Made by a program: the position numbers and the translations under genes. 52,332 nt of DNA from the NCBI GenBank assembly GCA_026627155.1, contig JAPNUJ010000005.1:1-52332 (forward strand), read 5' to 3'. The DNA comes from Bacillota bacterium. GTDB taxonomy: Bacteria; Bacillota; Bacilli; Alicyclobacillales; SLC66. The notes under the pieces were generated by a model that had not been told where the DNA came from, ran no database searches, and worked only from the letters and a program-made list of their open reading frames with translations. Of the stretch, positions 17,350 through 25,386 are shown piece by piece; the stretch's first letter is position 1, and each line of letters opens with the position of its first letter.

Positions 17350-17843
17350 TGGCGTCTTTGGAACCCGATCTTTTCGTCCGCGTGGATGACCGTCTGATTC
17401 ACGGTCAAGTCGTGACCACATGGGTCAAGCATCTGTCGACGCGCGTGATCTGGGTGGTCAGCGACCGCGCTCGCGCAGAACCGATCGAGGTGGTCTTACT
17501 CAAATCGTCGGTCCCATCTGACTTGGCGCTCGAAGTGTTTTCCCTTCAAGAAGCGGCCTGTGCTTGGTCCCGCTTCTCGGGTCGACGTTTGATGCTTCTG
17601 TTTGAGCGGCTAGAGGATGTGATTCAGGCGTTCGACCTCAGTATTCCTGTCCACTCCGTCAACTTGGGGGGCTTGCGGTATCGACCCGGGTCCGTCGCCT
17701 TGACCAAGGCCGTCTACGTCGGAGAGCAGGACTCGCACACTTTGCGGTGCATGGAAAACCGCGGCATTCGGACGACCATTCAACTGCTCCCGCATGACAA
17801 AAAAATTGACGTCTATGAGTTCATCAGAGGAAAGAGCCGCTAA
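17346..17843 (+). CDS. PTS EIIB, mannose/fructose/sorbose family
   Basis: A 165-aa cytosolic phosphocarrier. The active-site His lies in VDDRLIHGQVVTTW (about 12-25), and the family continues with LGGLRYRPGSVALTKAVYVG and the C-terminal YEFIRGKSR. EIIB takes phosphate from EIIA and passes it to sugar brought in by EIIC/EIID; in LevR systems it also phosphorylates the activator. Its ATG overlaps the activator's TGA, and the EIICD gene follows 18 bp later behind AGGAGG. No EIIA gene accompanies it in this window. Confidence 0.93.
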   Translation: MMASLEPDLFVRVDDRLIHGQVVTTWVKHLSTRVIWVVSDRARAEPIEVVLLKSSVPSDLALEVFSLQEAACAWSRFSGRRLMLLFERLEDVIQAFDLSIPVHSVNLGGLRYRPGSVALTKAVYVGEQDSHTLRCMENRGIRTTIQLLPHDKKIDVYEFIRGKSR

Positions 17844-17861
17844 CAGGAGGGGGGTGAAGAG

Positions 17862-19448
17862 GTGTTGATGTGGCATGTGCTGGCCATCACCTTGATCGGT
17901 GGCCTTGCGGGCGTTGAGAGCGTGTTGGATGAATGGCAATGGCATCGGCCTATTCTCGCCTGCACGTTGATTGGCCTCGCCTTGGGCAACCTTCCGGTGG
18001 GTCTGGTCGTGGGCGGTGTCCTCGAACTCATTGCGCTGGGGTGGATGAATATCGGGGCGTCGCAGTCCCCGGACACCGCTTTGGCCAGCGTCATCTCGAC
18101 GACGCTGGCGATCAGCGGTGGACATGAGATCAATCAAGCTGTGGCACTCGCCATCCCGTTGGCCGTCGCCGGGAATCTGACGACCGTTGGCGTGCGCAGC
18201 CTGACCATTTGGATTCAACACCTGGCCGATCGTTTGCGGCCGACGTCCGCACCAACCCAGTTGGCCAGACTGCAGGCCATCGCCTTGTCATTTCAATTTT
18301 TGAGGGTGGCGATTCCGTCGTTCTTGTTCGCGCTGTTTGTCAATCGGGCCATGATCCTCGCTCTGTTTCACCTGCTGCCGGCCGTCTTGATCCAGGGATT
18401 CACCGCGGCAAGTGGTTTCGTTGTGGTCGTGGGCTATGCCATGGTGATCCGTTCGCTGCGTGCGCGAACACTGATGCCGTACTTTCTTCTCGGCTTCCTG
18501 ATCGCCGACTTCACGGCGATCACGTTGGTGGGCGTCGGGATTGCAGCGGTCTGTGTCGCCTATCTTCACGTTGCCGTCTGGTCGCGGCGGGATCAGTCCG
18601 TCGCGTTGGAGTCGGCGCCGCTGCGCGAGGTCAGCGCGGCGACGGTCCCGCTGCCACGCCGCGTATTCTGGCGAACGCTGTGGCGCAGTCAATTTCTCCA
18701 AGCCTCATGGAATTACGAACGAATGCAAAGTCTGGGGTACGCGTATATCCTCGAACCGAGTCTTGATCATCTGTTTCCAGACCCCGACAGACGCGTCGGC
18801 AGAAAGACGCGACACCTGGAGTTTTATAACACGAACCCCTACGTATCGAACGTTGTCACTGGGATCAATATGGCTTTAGAGGAACAGATCGCCGCCTCAG
18901 ATGACTCGGATGACAAACTGGTGACGTCCATCAAAATCGGGATGATGGGGCCGTTAGCGGGCGTCGGCGATTCGATCTTTTGGGGAACCATGAGGCCCCT
19001 TCTGGCCTCAATCGGCGCGACACTGGCTCTGCGCGGGAGTCTCTTGGGCCCGGTGTTCTTCTTTCTCAGTTGGAACTCGATGCGTCTGATGACGCTATGG
19101 GGATTGCTCGAATACGGGTACCGTTCCGGCACGCGCATAGTCCACGTGATCGCGACGGGTGTCTTGCGCCAAGTCACGGAAGGCGCAACGATCGTGGGGT
19201 TGGTCGTGATGGGCAGTTTGGTGGCGGATTGGGCACACGTGGACTTTGCTGTGCAGTGGACGATTGCGCATGGCCAGCATCTGACGCTGAACCATATCGT
19301 CAATTCGGTCTTGCCGAGAGCCCCCAGCCTGCTCTTGGTCGGGTTTACACTATGGCTTCTGCAACGCGGATGGAGCAGTGTCAAAGTGATCTTGCTGCTG
19401 TTTGCTCTCGCCGTGGGTGGTGTGTGGGTGCACTGGCTTGCTGCCTAG
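17862..19448 (+). CDS. Fused PTS EIIC-EIID, mannose family
   Basis: A 528-aa protein joins the two membrane subunits that are normally separate. Residues 1 to about 245 are EIIC (LIGLALGNLPVGLVVGGVLE, LGWMNIGASQSPDTALASVI, GGHEINQAVALAIPLAVAG). Residues about 265-528 are EIID (RTLWRSQFLQASWNYERMQS, EFYNTNPYVSNVVTGI, LEEQIA, KIGMMGPLAGVGDSIFWGT, C-terminal membrane segments). The start is GTG 7 nt after AGGAGGGGGG. The sugar specificity cannot be read. Being fused, without EIIA, and next to a LevR-like activator, it could act mainly as a sugar sensor. Confidence 0.9.
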   Translation: MLMWHVLAITLIGGLAGVESVLDEWQWHRPILACTLIGLALGNLPVGLVVGGVLELIALGWMNIGASQSPDTALASVISTTLAISGGHEINQAVALAIPLAVAGNLTTVGVRSLTIWIQHLADRLRPTSAPTQLARLQAIALSFQFLRVAIPSFLFALFVNRAMILALFHLLPAVLIQGFTAASGFVVVVGYAMVIRSLRARTLMPYFLLGFLIADFTAITLVGVGIAAVCVAYLHVAVWSRRDQSVALESAPLREVSAATVPLPRRVFWRTLWRSQFLQASWNYERMQSLGYAYILEPSLDHLFPDPDRRVGRKTRHLEFYNTNPYVSNVVTGINMALEEQIAASDDSDDKLVTSIKIGMMGPLAGVGDSIFWGTMRPLLASIGATLALRGSLLGPVFFFLSWNSMRLMTLWGLLEYGYRSGTRIVHVIATGVLRQVTEGATIVGLVVMGSLVADWAHVDFAVQWTIAHGQHLTLNHIVNSVLPRAPSLLLVGFTLWLLQRGWSSVKVILLLFALAVGGVWVHWLAA

Positions 19449-19469
19449 CGATGGGGTGAGCACGGTGAT

Positions 19470-19571
19470 GTGTATCGCGTAAGGCAAAGTGTATCGTCAA
19501 ATGGGGCGAAGTGTATCGCCCCATTTGTGTTGTCATGACCTGTATCAGCGATGGGAACCGGGAGTGTATCC
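19470..19571 (+). promoter_or_regulatory. Array of GTGTATC repeats upstream of the sigma-54 promoter (candidate activator sites)
   Basis: GTGTATCG occurs at 19470-19477, 19489-19496 and 19511-19518, with related CTGTATCA at 19540-19547 and GTGTATCC at 19564-19571. The steps are 19, 22, 29 and 24 bp, near two helical turns for the first two. All are in the same orientation and end one base before the -24 box. Such an array is what an enhancer-binding activator would use, and the LevR-like gene is on the same locus. Confidence 0.6.
19498..19527. repeat. Perfect 12-bp inverted repeat after the EIICD gene
   Basis: Arms CAAATGGGGCGA (19498-19509) and TCGCCCCATTTG (19516-19527) flank a 6-bp centre and contain the third GTGTATCG repeat. 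It lies 50 bp after the EIICD stop and 45 bp before the -24 box. Without a T-run it may be a weak terminator, an operator for the activator, or both. Confidence 0.6.
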
Positions 19572-19587
19572 TGGCACGGAACTTGCT
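19572..19587 (+). promoter_or_regulatory. Sigma-54 (-24/-12) promoter of the sugar ABC operon
   Basis: TGGCACGGAACTTGCT matches the RpoN consensus TGGCACG-N4-TTGCW at every defined base, with GG (19573-19574) and GC (19585-19586) 12 bp apart. The start would be near 19598, about 100 nt before the binding-protein ATG. The nearest sigma-54 activator is the LevR-like protein encoded 2.2 kb upstream. Confidence 0.85.
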
Positions 19588-19695
19588 TCTATTGTTCGCG
19601 GGGCCCTCAGAACCATGAGAGTTCGATAGAGATAGGGGGATTGGGAGTACCCGTGACCGGATGAGAGACCCCGAACCCATCTTGAAGGAGGATGA

Positions 19696-21000
19696 ATGTT
19701 GAAAAACGCAGCCATCACACTGTCGGCAATTGCCCTGTTGGCAGGAAGTATCTTGGCAACACCCATCGCCCAAGCGGCGACGACACACCACAGCACGCCC
19801 AAGCCGATCGTGCTCAAAGTCTTGTACATGAACCAGGCGGGGTATACGACGCAAGTACTCCGGCAAATGGCCGCAGGGTTTCATCAAGAATATCCTAACG
19901 TCACTGTCCAGTTTACGTTCTTGCCATACGGCAACATGCACAGTGCCATCCTCACATCTGCTGCTGCGCCAAACGCCCAATATGATGTCGTCTTGTCCGA
20001 TTTGATTTGGACAGGGGAATTCGCGCAGCGGGGCTATACCATTCCGCTCAACAGCTATATCGACGCGGACATTAAGAATCCCGGGCAGATTCCTGGAGCG
20101 GTGTGGGACGGGTTCAAGATCGGCGGTCGAATTATGGCCATGCCGTTCCTGGCGAATTTCCAGAACTTCTACTACAACAAGAAGCTTCTGGCCGAGGCAG
20201 GGTTTAAATCGGGACCGACGACCATGGCGCAGTGGTTGCATCAGATGGAGGTTTTGAAGGCGAAGAAAATCGTGCAATATCCGTATGAAGACTCTTGGAC
20301 TCAGGCAGAGGGTCTGGTCTGTGACTATGTTCGGACCGCAGGAGAATTCGGAAACGGCAACCTGTTCAACGCCCAAGGCAAACCGGTCATGAACCAGGGG
20401 CCAGCGTTGCAAGCCCTAGAGTGGATGCACATGCTGTACGCCAAAGGGTTGGCCAATCCCAACTCGTTGACCGCCGATGAACCGACGGCGGCCAATGCCT
20501 TTGCATCGGGCCAGGCGGCATTCAACACCAACTGGACGTTTGTGACCGGGATCATGAACGACAAGTCAGAGTCCAAAATCGTCGGGGACGGCGTGGTGGC
20601 CACCTTTCCAGTCGCCCCGGGTACCAATCCGATGACGCACTCCGCCAGTATCTCGGGCTTTCAGGGCTTGGCGATTCCTGCCAATACGCCCGCCGCAATG
20701 CGCCCGTGGGCTTGGAAGTGGATTCAGTTTGCAACGTCGCCCAAAGTGCAGGCACAACATCTTCATAGCCAGTGGCCTGTGTGGTCTACGGTGGCCAGTT
20801 CAGCGGCGGAGAAACGGTTGAATCCTTCGTGGAAAGTCTACGAGGAAAATCTCAATGCGGTGTACAACCGTCCTGCTGTTGCCAACTATCTGCAAGTCAG
20901 CAGCATCATACAGCAATACGTCCACGAGGCCATTGCCGGAACCCTGTCTGTCAAACAGGCGGCAAACGACATGGTGCAACAGATCGAAGCATTGAATTGA
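19696..21000 (+). CDS. Sugar ABC importer substrate-binding protein, family 1
   Basis: A 434-aa secreted binding protein (MalE/UgpB-like). The signal peptide (about 1-30) ends IAQA-ATTHH, with no lipobox Cys. Family features include VLYMNQAGYTTQVLRQMAAG, FHQEYPNVTVQFTFLPYGN, AQYDVVLSDLIWTGEFAQRG, the aromatic NFQNFYYNKKLLAEAGF and AAFNTNWTFVTGIMNDK. It binds a sugar or polyol outside the membrane; the ligand is not evident. AAGGAGG precedes the ATG. It is the first gene after the -24/-12 promoter, with two permeases downstream. Its expression is probably inducible through sigma-54, which is unusual for this transporter class in Gram-positive bacteria. Confidence 0.93.
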   Translation: MLKNAAITLSAIALLAGSILATPIAQAATTHHSTPKPIVLKVLYMNQAGYTTQVLRQMAAGFHQEYPNVTVQFTFLPYGNMHSAILTSAAAPNAQYDVVLSDLIWTGEFAQRGYTIPLNSYIDADIKNPGQIPGAVWDGFKIGGRIMAMPFLANFQNFYYNKKLLAEAGFKSGPTTMAQWLHQMEVLKAKKIVQYPYEDSWTQAEGLVCDYVRTAGEFGNGNLFNAQGKPVMNQGPALQALEWMHMLYAKGLANPNSLTADEPTAANAFASGQAAFNTNWTFVTGIMNDKSESKIVGDGVVATFPVAPGTNPMTHSASISGFQGLAIPANTPAAMRPWAWKWIQFATSPKVQAQHLHSQWPVWSTVASSAAEKRLNPSWKVYEENLNAVYNRPAVANYLQVSSIIQQYVHEAIAGTLSVKQAANDMVQQIEALN

Positions 21001-21030
21001 CCACAAGCGCGCGAGCGCATGTGTCATCCT

Positions 21031-21053
21031 CCCCGGCGACGTGGTCGCCGGGG
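21031..21053 (+). other. Intercistronic stem-loop between binding protein and permease
   Basis: A perfect 10-bp stem CCCCGGCGAC / GTCGCCGGGG with loop GTG is extended by GTGTC...GACAC outside a small bulge. It lies between the binding-protein stop and the permease start, with no T-run. It probably stabilises the upstream mRNA segment or thins transcription so that more binding protein than permease is made. Confidence 0.65.
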
Positions 21054-21073
21054 ACACTGTGAGGAGATGAACC

Positions 21074-22081
21074 ATGAGCGTTCCGGCCACACCACAGTCT
21101 GGCTTTCCCTCCAGAAAGGCGCCACTTCGAAGGCGGGTCTTTTTGGCTCTGACCGGAGAGTACTTTTGGTTCTACGCCTTGCTTTTGCCATCCATACTCG
21201 TCTTGATCGGCGTCATACTCATTCCCATGGTGTTTGCGTTTCAGATGAGCCTGGGCAATACGAATATTGTGGTGATCGGCGGAAAAGGCTCCATCGAATC
21301 CCAGTGGGTTGGATTGCAAAACTATCTGTCCCTGCTCGCGAGTCCTCTCTTTTGGCAGGCATTTCGCGAGACCGTTTATTTTTGGTTTGTTTCGATTGTC
21401 ATCGAAGTAACGGTTGGCATCGGCCTGGCTGTGCTGATGAATCAGAATTTTGTGGGTCGCAAGGTGTTTCGCCTGATCGTGTTTATCCCATGGGCGATTC
21501 CAACGGTGGTCAACTCGATGTTGTGGGGGATGATTTTCGACGGTGATAACTACGGGGCCTTGAATGATCTCTTACTTCGGCTGCACCTGATTTCCACTCA
21601 AATTGTGTGGCTGAACCCGATGCCTGTGCTGTCGCAGGTTCCTTGGCTCTCCAACATGCTGGGCTATCTTGGAGCGAATACGGCCATGAATGCCATCATC
21701 GTCGGTGATGAATGGAAGACGCTTCCAATCGTGGCGGTCCTGGTTTTGGCTGGTCTGCAGACGATTCCCCATGAATACTATGAGGCTGCTCGCGTGGAAG
21801 GGGCATCTGCCTGGACGCAGTTTCGCAGAGTGACGCTCCCCTTGCTTGGACCGATCTTGACAGTCGTCTTGATCCTGCGCACCATGCAGCTACTGCGCGC
21901 CTTCACGATGATCTTCAATCTCGAGCAATTTGGATTGCCATTGCTGTCGATTCAGGCATACCAGCAAGCTTTCTCATTTGGGTCGTTCGGGTCTGGATCC
22001 GCCATTTCCTTTCTGATTGGAATCATCGCGCTGTTGATCGCGTTCGTCTACATCAAACAGTTGTACAAGGAGGAGATGTAG
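21074..22081 (+). CDS. Sugar ABC importer permease, MalF/UgpA type
   Basis: A 335-aa permease with six or more membrane segments, beginning with FWFYALLLPSILVLIGVILIP split around residues 35-55 and ending with FLIGIIALLIAFVYIK. The EAA loop is YEAARVEGASAWTQFRRVTL (about 235-254), the ATPase docking site. GAGGAG precedes the ATG. It pairs with the next gene, whose GTG overlaps its stop by one base. Confidence 0.92.
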   Translation: MSVPATPQSGFPSRKAPLRRRVFLALTGEYFWFYALLLPSILVLIGVILIPMVFAFQMSLGNTNIVVIGGKGSIESQWVGLQNYLSLLASPLFWQAFRETVYFWFVSIVIEVTVGIGLAVLMNQNFVGRKVFRLIVFIPWAIPTVVNSMLWGMIFDGDNYGALNDLLLRLHLISTQIVWLNPMPVLSQVPWLSNMLGYLGANTAMNAIIVGDEWKTLPIVAVLVLAGLQTIPHEYYEAARVEGASAWTQFRRVTLPLLGPILTVVLILRTMQLLRAFTMIFNLEQFGLPLLSIQAYQQAFSFGSFGSGSAISFLIGIIALLIAFVYIKQLYKEEM

Positions 22082-22953
22082 TGAGATTCATCCATGCAAT
22101 CAAGCCGCGACGAATCCTCTTATACCTTCTCGTTTTGGTGGTGCTGTTCTGGACACTGGGCCCCTTGTACTTTTTGATCATTACAAGTCTGAAGGAGTAT
22201 GTCGGCACGATCACGTACCCTCTGCCCTGGGTGCCGAGTCCGTTTACTTGGAACAACTACTCCATTATGTTTTCCGGATACAGCCCGGGTAGCATCAGCT
22301 ACCGATTTTTGCATGCGTTGCGCAATTCGATTGTGGCGTCTACGGCGACCACCCTCATTAACCTGGTGTTGGGCTCGTCCGCAGCGTATGTCCTGTCGCG
22401 CGCGCCGATCAGGGGCAAGAATGCCATCTCCATGCTGTTTCTCGCCAGCAACCTGCTGCCGACCGTGGCGTTGATCATCCCGTTCTATGTGCTGACAGTC
22501 ACCTATCTCAACGGACTCCAACTCTATGATACGAACACCTTGCTCGTCATCGTCTACACGTCTTTCTCACTGGGCCTCGTGATCTGGATTATGCGCGGGT
22601 ATTTTGATTCGATTCCGATCGAATTAGAGGAGGCTGCTCGCGTGGATGGGTGTGGGCGGCTCAAGGCATTGGTTCGGATTATTCTTCCGCTGACCGCCCC
22701 AGGGTTGCTGGCCACTGGACTCCTGACCTTTTTGACGTCATGGGACAATTTTATCTTGCCGCTGGTCTTGGCTCCGGATTCGAGTGGGTACAATCTTCCG
22801 TTCTTCATCTACTCTCTCAATGGCCAGTATCTTCACCTCAACAATGAGATCGCCGCTGGGGGCTTGCTGTCTTCCATCCCCCCCGTCCTCATCGTCCTGT
22901 TCTTTGGCAAATACATTGTCAGCGGCCTGACGGCTGGTAGCGTCAAGGGCTAA
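22081..22953 (+). CDS. Sugar ABC importer permease, MalG/UgpE type
   Basis: A 290-aa permease starting at GTG behind AGGAGATG, sharing one base with the previous stop. Features are the first segment ILLYLLVLVVLFWTLGPLYF, the motif ITSLKEYVGTITYPLPWVPS, and the EAA loop LEEAARVDGCGRLKALVRII (about 182-201). The C-terminus SGLTAGSVKG is typical of MalG-like proteins. No ATPase gene follows, so the operon relies on a shared MsmX/MsiK-like ATPase elsewhere. Confidence 0.93.
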   Translation: MRFIHAIKPRRILLYLLVLVVLFWTLGPLYFLIITSLKEYVGTITYPLPWVPSPFTWNNYSIMFSGYSPGSISYRFLHALRNSIVASTATTLINLVLGSSAAYVLSRAPIRGKNAISMLFLASNLLPTVALIIPFYVLTVTYLNGLQLYDTNTLLVIVYTSFSLGLVIWIMRGYFDSIPIELEEAARVDGCGRLKALVRIILPLTAPGLLATGLLTFLTSWDNFILPLVLAPDSSGYNLPFFIYSLNGQYLHLNNEIAAGGLLSSIPPVLIVLFFGKYIVSGLTAGSVKG

Positions 22954-23043
22954 TCGCGTTCGTAGCGGCTCAGGGTGTATACTTCCCATAGTTCCTGGGC
23001 GACGCGCTAGGCCTTGCTGTATCCTTGTGCCGAGGAGGTCTCG

Positions 23044-23955
23044 ATGCCGCGTCGTTTGGAGGGACGGTTGGGGGATGGGATTTTGAGGCGAGGCGCTTGG
23101 CTTCTTGTGCTGGCCACGGTGCTGTGGGCCGGCAACTACGTCGCGGGACGCGCGTTGGCGCCTGTCATGTCGGCATTTTTACTGAACGGCATTCGTTGGA
23201 CGATTTCGGCGATACTGCTGATCGTGATCATGCGTTTGCGAGGTAAGAGGATCCCGCTGAAAGCGCGCTGGCGGGAGTTCGGGCTGCTTGGGTTGGCGGG
23301 GATGTTCGCGTTTTCCTCCTTGAACTACCTTGGGCTTCACACAGTTTCGGCCGCGCAGGCCGGTATGATTGCCGGTACGATGCCTGTAGCCATCTTGTTG
23401 ATGAGCGTACTTCTCTTGCATGAGCGACCGGCGGGCTGGGCCTGGACCGGCATGGTCGTGTCCGTGGTGGGCGTCGGCGTGCTCGTTTTTGCAGGGCATC
23501 AGAGTCACTGGAGCTTTTCCATGGGAGACTTGGAATTGATTGCGGCGTCGTTGGCCTGGGGTCTTTACACGGTGCTCGGCAAGCGATTTGGAAGGCACAT
23601 GGATGCCCTGACGATGACTGCTGGAGCGGCCGTTTACGGAGCGATTCCCAGCCTTCTGGCTGGTCTTCTGCTGCCGTCGGCGCACACGGAGCCCATGACT
23701 GCGATTAGCTGGGTAGCTCTGCTCTACGTGAGTACGGCCGCGTCGGTGCTTGCCTACTTTGCCTGGACCACTGGCGTGGAGAGACTCGGCGCCAGTCGAT
23801 CGGCCCCCTATATCAACCTTCTCCCGTTGTGGACTGTGCTCTTGGGTATATGGCTGCTCGGCGAGCACGTGGTCCTGTTGTCATGGGTCGGGGGAACGCT
23901 CACTGTCACGGGCGCGCTCTTGGCGGGACGGCGCGGCAAGGTGAGCGGTCGGTAA
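23044..23955 (+). CDS. EamA/DMT family transporter
   Basis: A 303-aa drug/metabolite transporter with ten membrane segments in two EamA repeats. The first includes LVLATVLWAGNYVAGRALAP and NYLGLHTVSAAQAGMIAGTM, and the second LIAASLAWGLYTVLGKRFGR and APYINLLPLWTVLLGIWLLG. DMT proteins export amino acids or other metabolites; the substrate is unknown. The frame is open from TTG 23014, but GAGGAGG lies 6 nt before ATG 23044, which also gives the usual N-terminus. It converges with the next gene. Confidence 0.9.
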   Translation: MPRRLEGRLGDGILRRGAWLLVLATVLWAGNYVAGRALAPVMSAFLLNGIRWTISAILLIVIMRLRGKRIPLKARWREFGLLGLAGMFAFSSLNYLGLHTVSAAQAGMIAGTMPVAILLMSVLLLHERPAGWAWTGMVVSVVGVGVLVFAGHQSHWSFSMGDLELIAASLAWGLYTVLGKRFGRHMDALTMTAGAAVYGAIPSLLAGLLLPSAHTEPMTAISWVALLYVSTAASVLAYFAWTTGVERLGASRSAPYINLLPLWTVLLGIWLLGEHVVLLSWVGGTLTVTGALLAGRRGKVSGR

Positions 23956-24045
23956 GGCCCCTTGCACAGAGAGCGAGAGTGGTATGGATCGATGAGCATC
24001 GCAGCGGGCCGACCCCACGGGAAAGCAGTACAACCCGCAATAAAG

Positions 24046-24097
24046 ACCCCACCGGAAGGCAGACCGCGTGAAAAGAGCGGATGCCATCCGGTGGGGT
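24046..24097. terminator. Long bidirectional hairpin between convergent genes
   Basis: Outer arms ACCCCACCGGA (24046-24056) and TCCGGTGGGGT (24087-24097) are perfectly complementary, and inner GGCA/TGCC and CCGC/GCGG steps extend the stem to about 19 pairs. Read on the minus strand it is followed by CTTTATT, so it fits as the terminator of the secreted-protein gene. It may also stop transcription from the EamA gene. Confidence 0.6.
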
Positions 24098-24141
24098 ATG
24101 CTTGTCTCATCGTGCCGGCGGATGATGCTTTGCGACGGAGG

Positions 24142-25386
24142 TCACTGCGTGTGGCGTCGCTTGCGCATCCTCCCGGCCACAACGGCACCGGCGAGTGCGA
24201 CGGGTGCGATGGCGGCGAATGGGAGCTCAGGCATGCCCCCGGGTGTCAGCGTGGATGGGGTGGCCCATTCGTATACCATCCCATCATTCGTGTCTGCAAA
24301 CAGCGCGCTTGGCGTTTGGTCGATCCAGTCCCATATGTCGGGAAATTCATCAGGCACGCCGCTGCTCGGTGGCTGAGCATCGAGGCTCCAGGTGTTGCCG
24401 ACTCCTTGATACAGCATGTTGGGGCCTTCGGAAGTCGCCAATGCGAAGACTTGACCGTCAATCGACCCGATGGAGTTGATCGGAGCCATGGGAGACGTTT
24501 GCCCTTGCGTTTGCGCCAGAGACCAAGTAAAACGGCCTCCTGCAGCAGGCGTCCCGAGCCAGACGCCCGAGTCGTCGGCTATCACCAGGTTCTGACCAGC
24601 GGACGTGATCAGACCGTCTTGGAGTTGGTCCCCGGTCCCGCTGGGATCGAATTGCCCGAGGTCGGTCCAGATTGGCGTCTTTGTGGTAGCCCCCGTCACC
24701 GAGAACAACTCACCCGCCTCGGTCAAGACGTAGAGGATACCGTTCACGGAAGTGACAGACAAGACAGCGGCTGGCGAGTTGGCCACGGGTAGCCATGTAC
24801 TTGTGCTGCTGTCAAAGTAGTCCAGCGTGTTGCTAGTCGTGTAGTTTGGGCTGGGTTGGTAGACGCCGAACAACGTGGACGTGGTGGGGTCAAAAAAGAT
24901 CGTCTGGTTGTAGTTCGGCAACGGAATGAATCCGCCCCCTGTGGGGCCGGACATCGTGGTCAACTGACCTCCAGTCCACCGAAAGACGTCAGATCCGTTG
25001 TCTGACATGAAATACACGGAGCCGTTGCCATAGGTCATCTCCTCGGGAGGGGATGGGACTACGCTGGATGGGAAAGGCGTCACCGTCCATGATTGTGAGG
25101 CAACGTCAAATTCGGCGATTCCGTAGTTGCCGCCTACCCCTGATCCATAGACTTGAGCGGAGGCGTTGAACGCCACGTAGAGGTTGCCGCTGCTGTCCGT
25201 GGTCATCGGCCCGAGTGCCAGGCCGTTCAACGCGGAGAGGTCTGGCAGCGCAGTCCAGCTGGGGGATTGCTGCGTCTGCGCGACGTTTGCGGGCGGACCC
25301 TGCGCAAACGCCGGTGTGACGGCCACACCGAGTGTAACGGCAAGCGTGCTGGTCATGGCCAGCCATGTACGAAGTGTTCGTGTCAA
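24142..25386 (-). CDS. Secreted, C-terminally anchored beta-propeller-like protein
   Basis: A 414-aa surface protein. A signal peptide (about 1-28, ending TPAFA-QGP) leads into repeated blade-like units (GPMTTDSSGNLYVAFNAS, EMTYGNGSVYFMSDNG, SVNGILYVLTEAGELFS, NLVIADDSGVWLGT), consistent with a propeller. The end is MPELPFAAIAPVALAGAVVAG followed by RMRKRR: a short motif, a membrane helix and a basic tail, as in C-terminal sorting or anchoring signals, though not LPXTG. It starts at TTG after GAGGAGACAGGG. No catalytic residues are recognised. It differs in sequence from the secreted propeller at 3156-4376. The role is unknown. Confidence 0.7.
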   Translation of the reverse strand: MTRTLRTWLAMTSTLAVTLGVAVTPAFAQGPPANVAQTQQSPSWTALPDLSALNGLALGPMTTDSSGNLYVAFNASAQVYGSGVGGNYGIAEFDVASQSWTVTPFPSSVVPSPPEEMTYGNGSVYFMSDNGSDVFRWTGGQLTTMSGPTGGGFIPLPNYNQTIFFDPTTSTLFGVYQPSPNYTTSNTLDYFDSSTSTWLPVANSPAAVLSVTSVNGILYVLTEAGELFSVTGATTKTPIWTDLGQFDPSGTGDQLQDGLITSAGQNLVIADDSGVWLGTPAAGGRFTWSLAQTQGQTSPMAPINSIGSIDGQVFALATSEGPNMLYQGVGNTWSLDAQPPSSGVPDEFPDIWDWIDQTPSALFADTNDGMVYEWATPSTLTPGGMPELPFAAIAPVALAGAVVAGRMRKRRHTQ

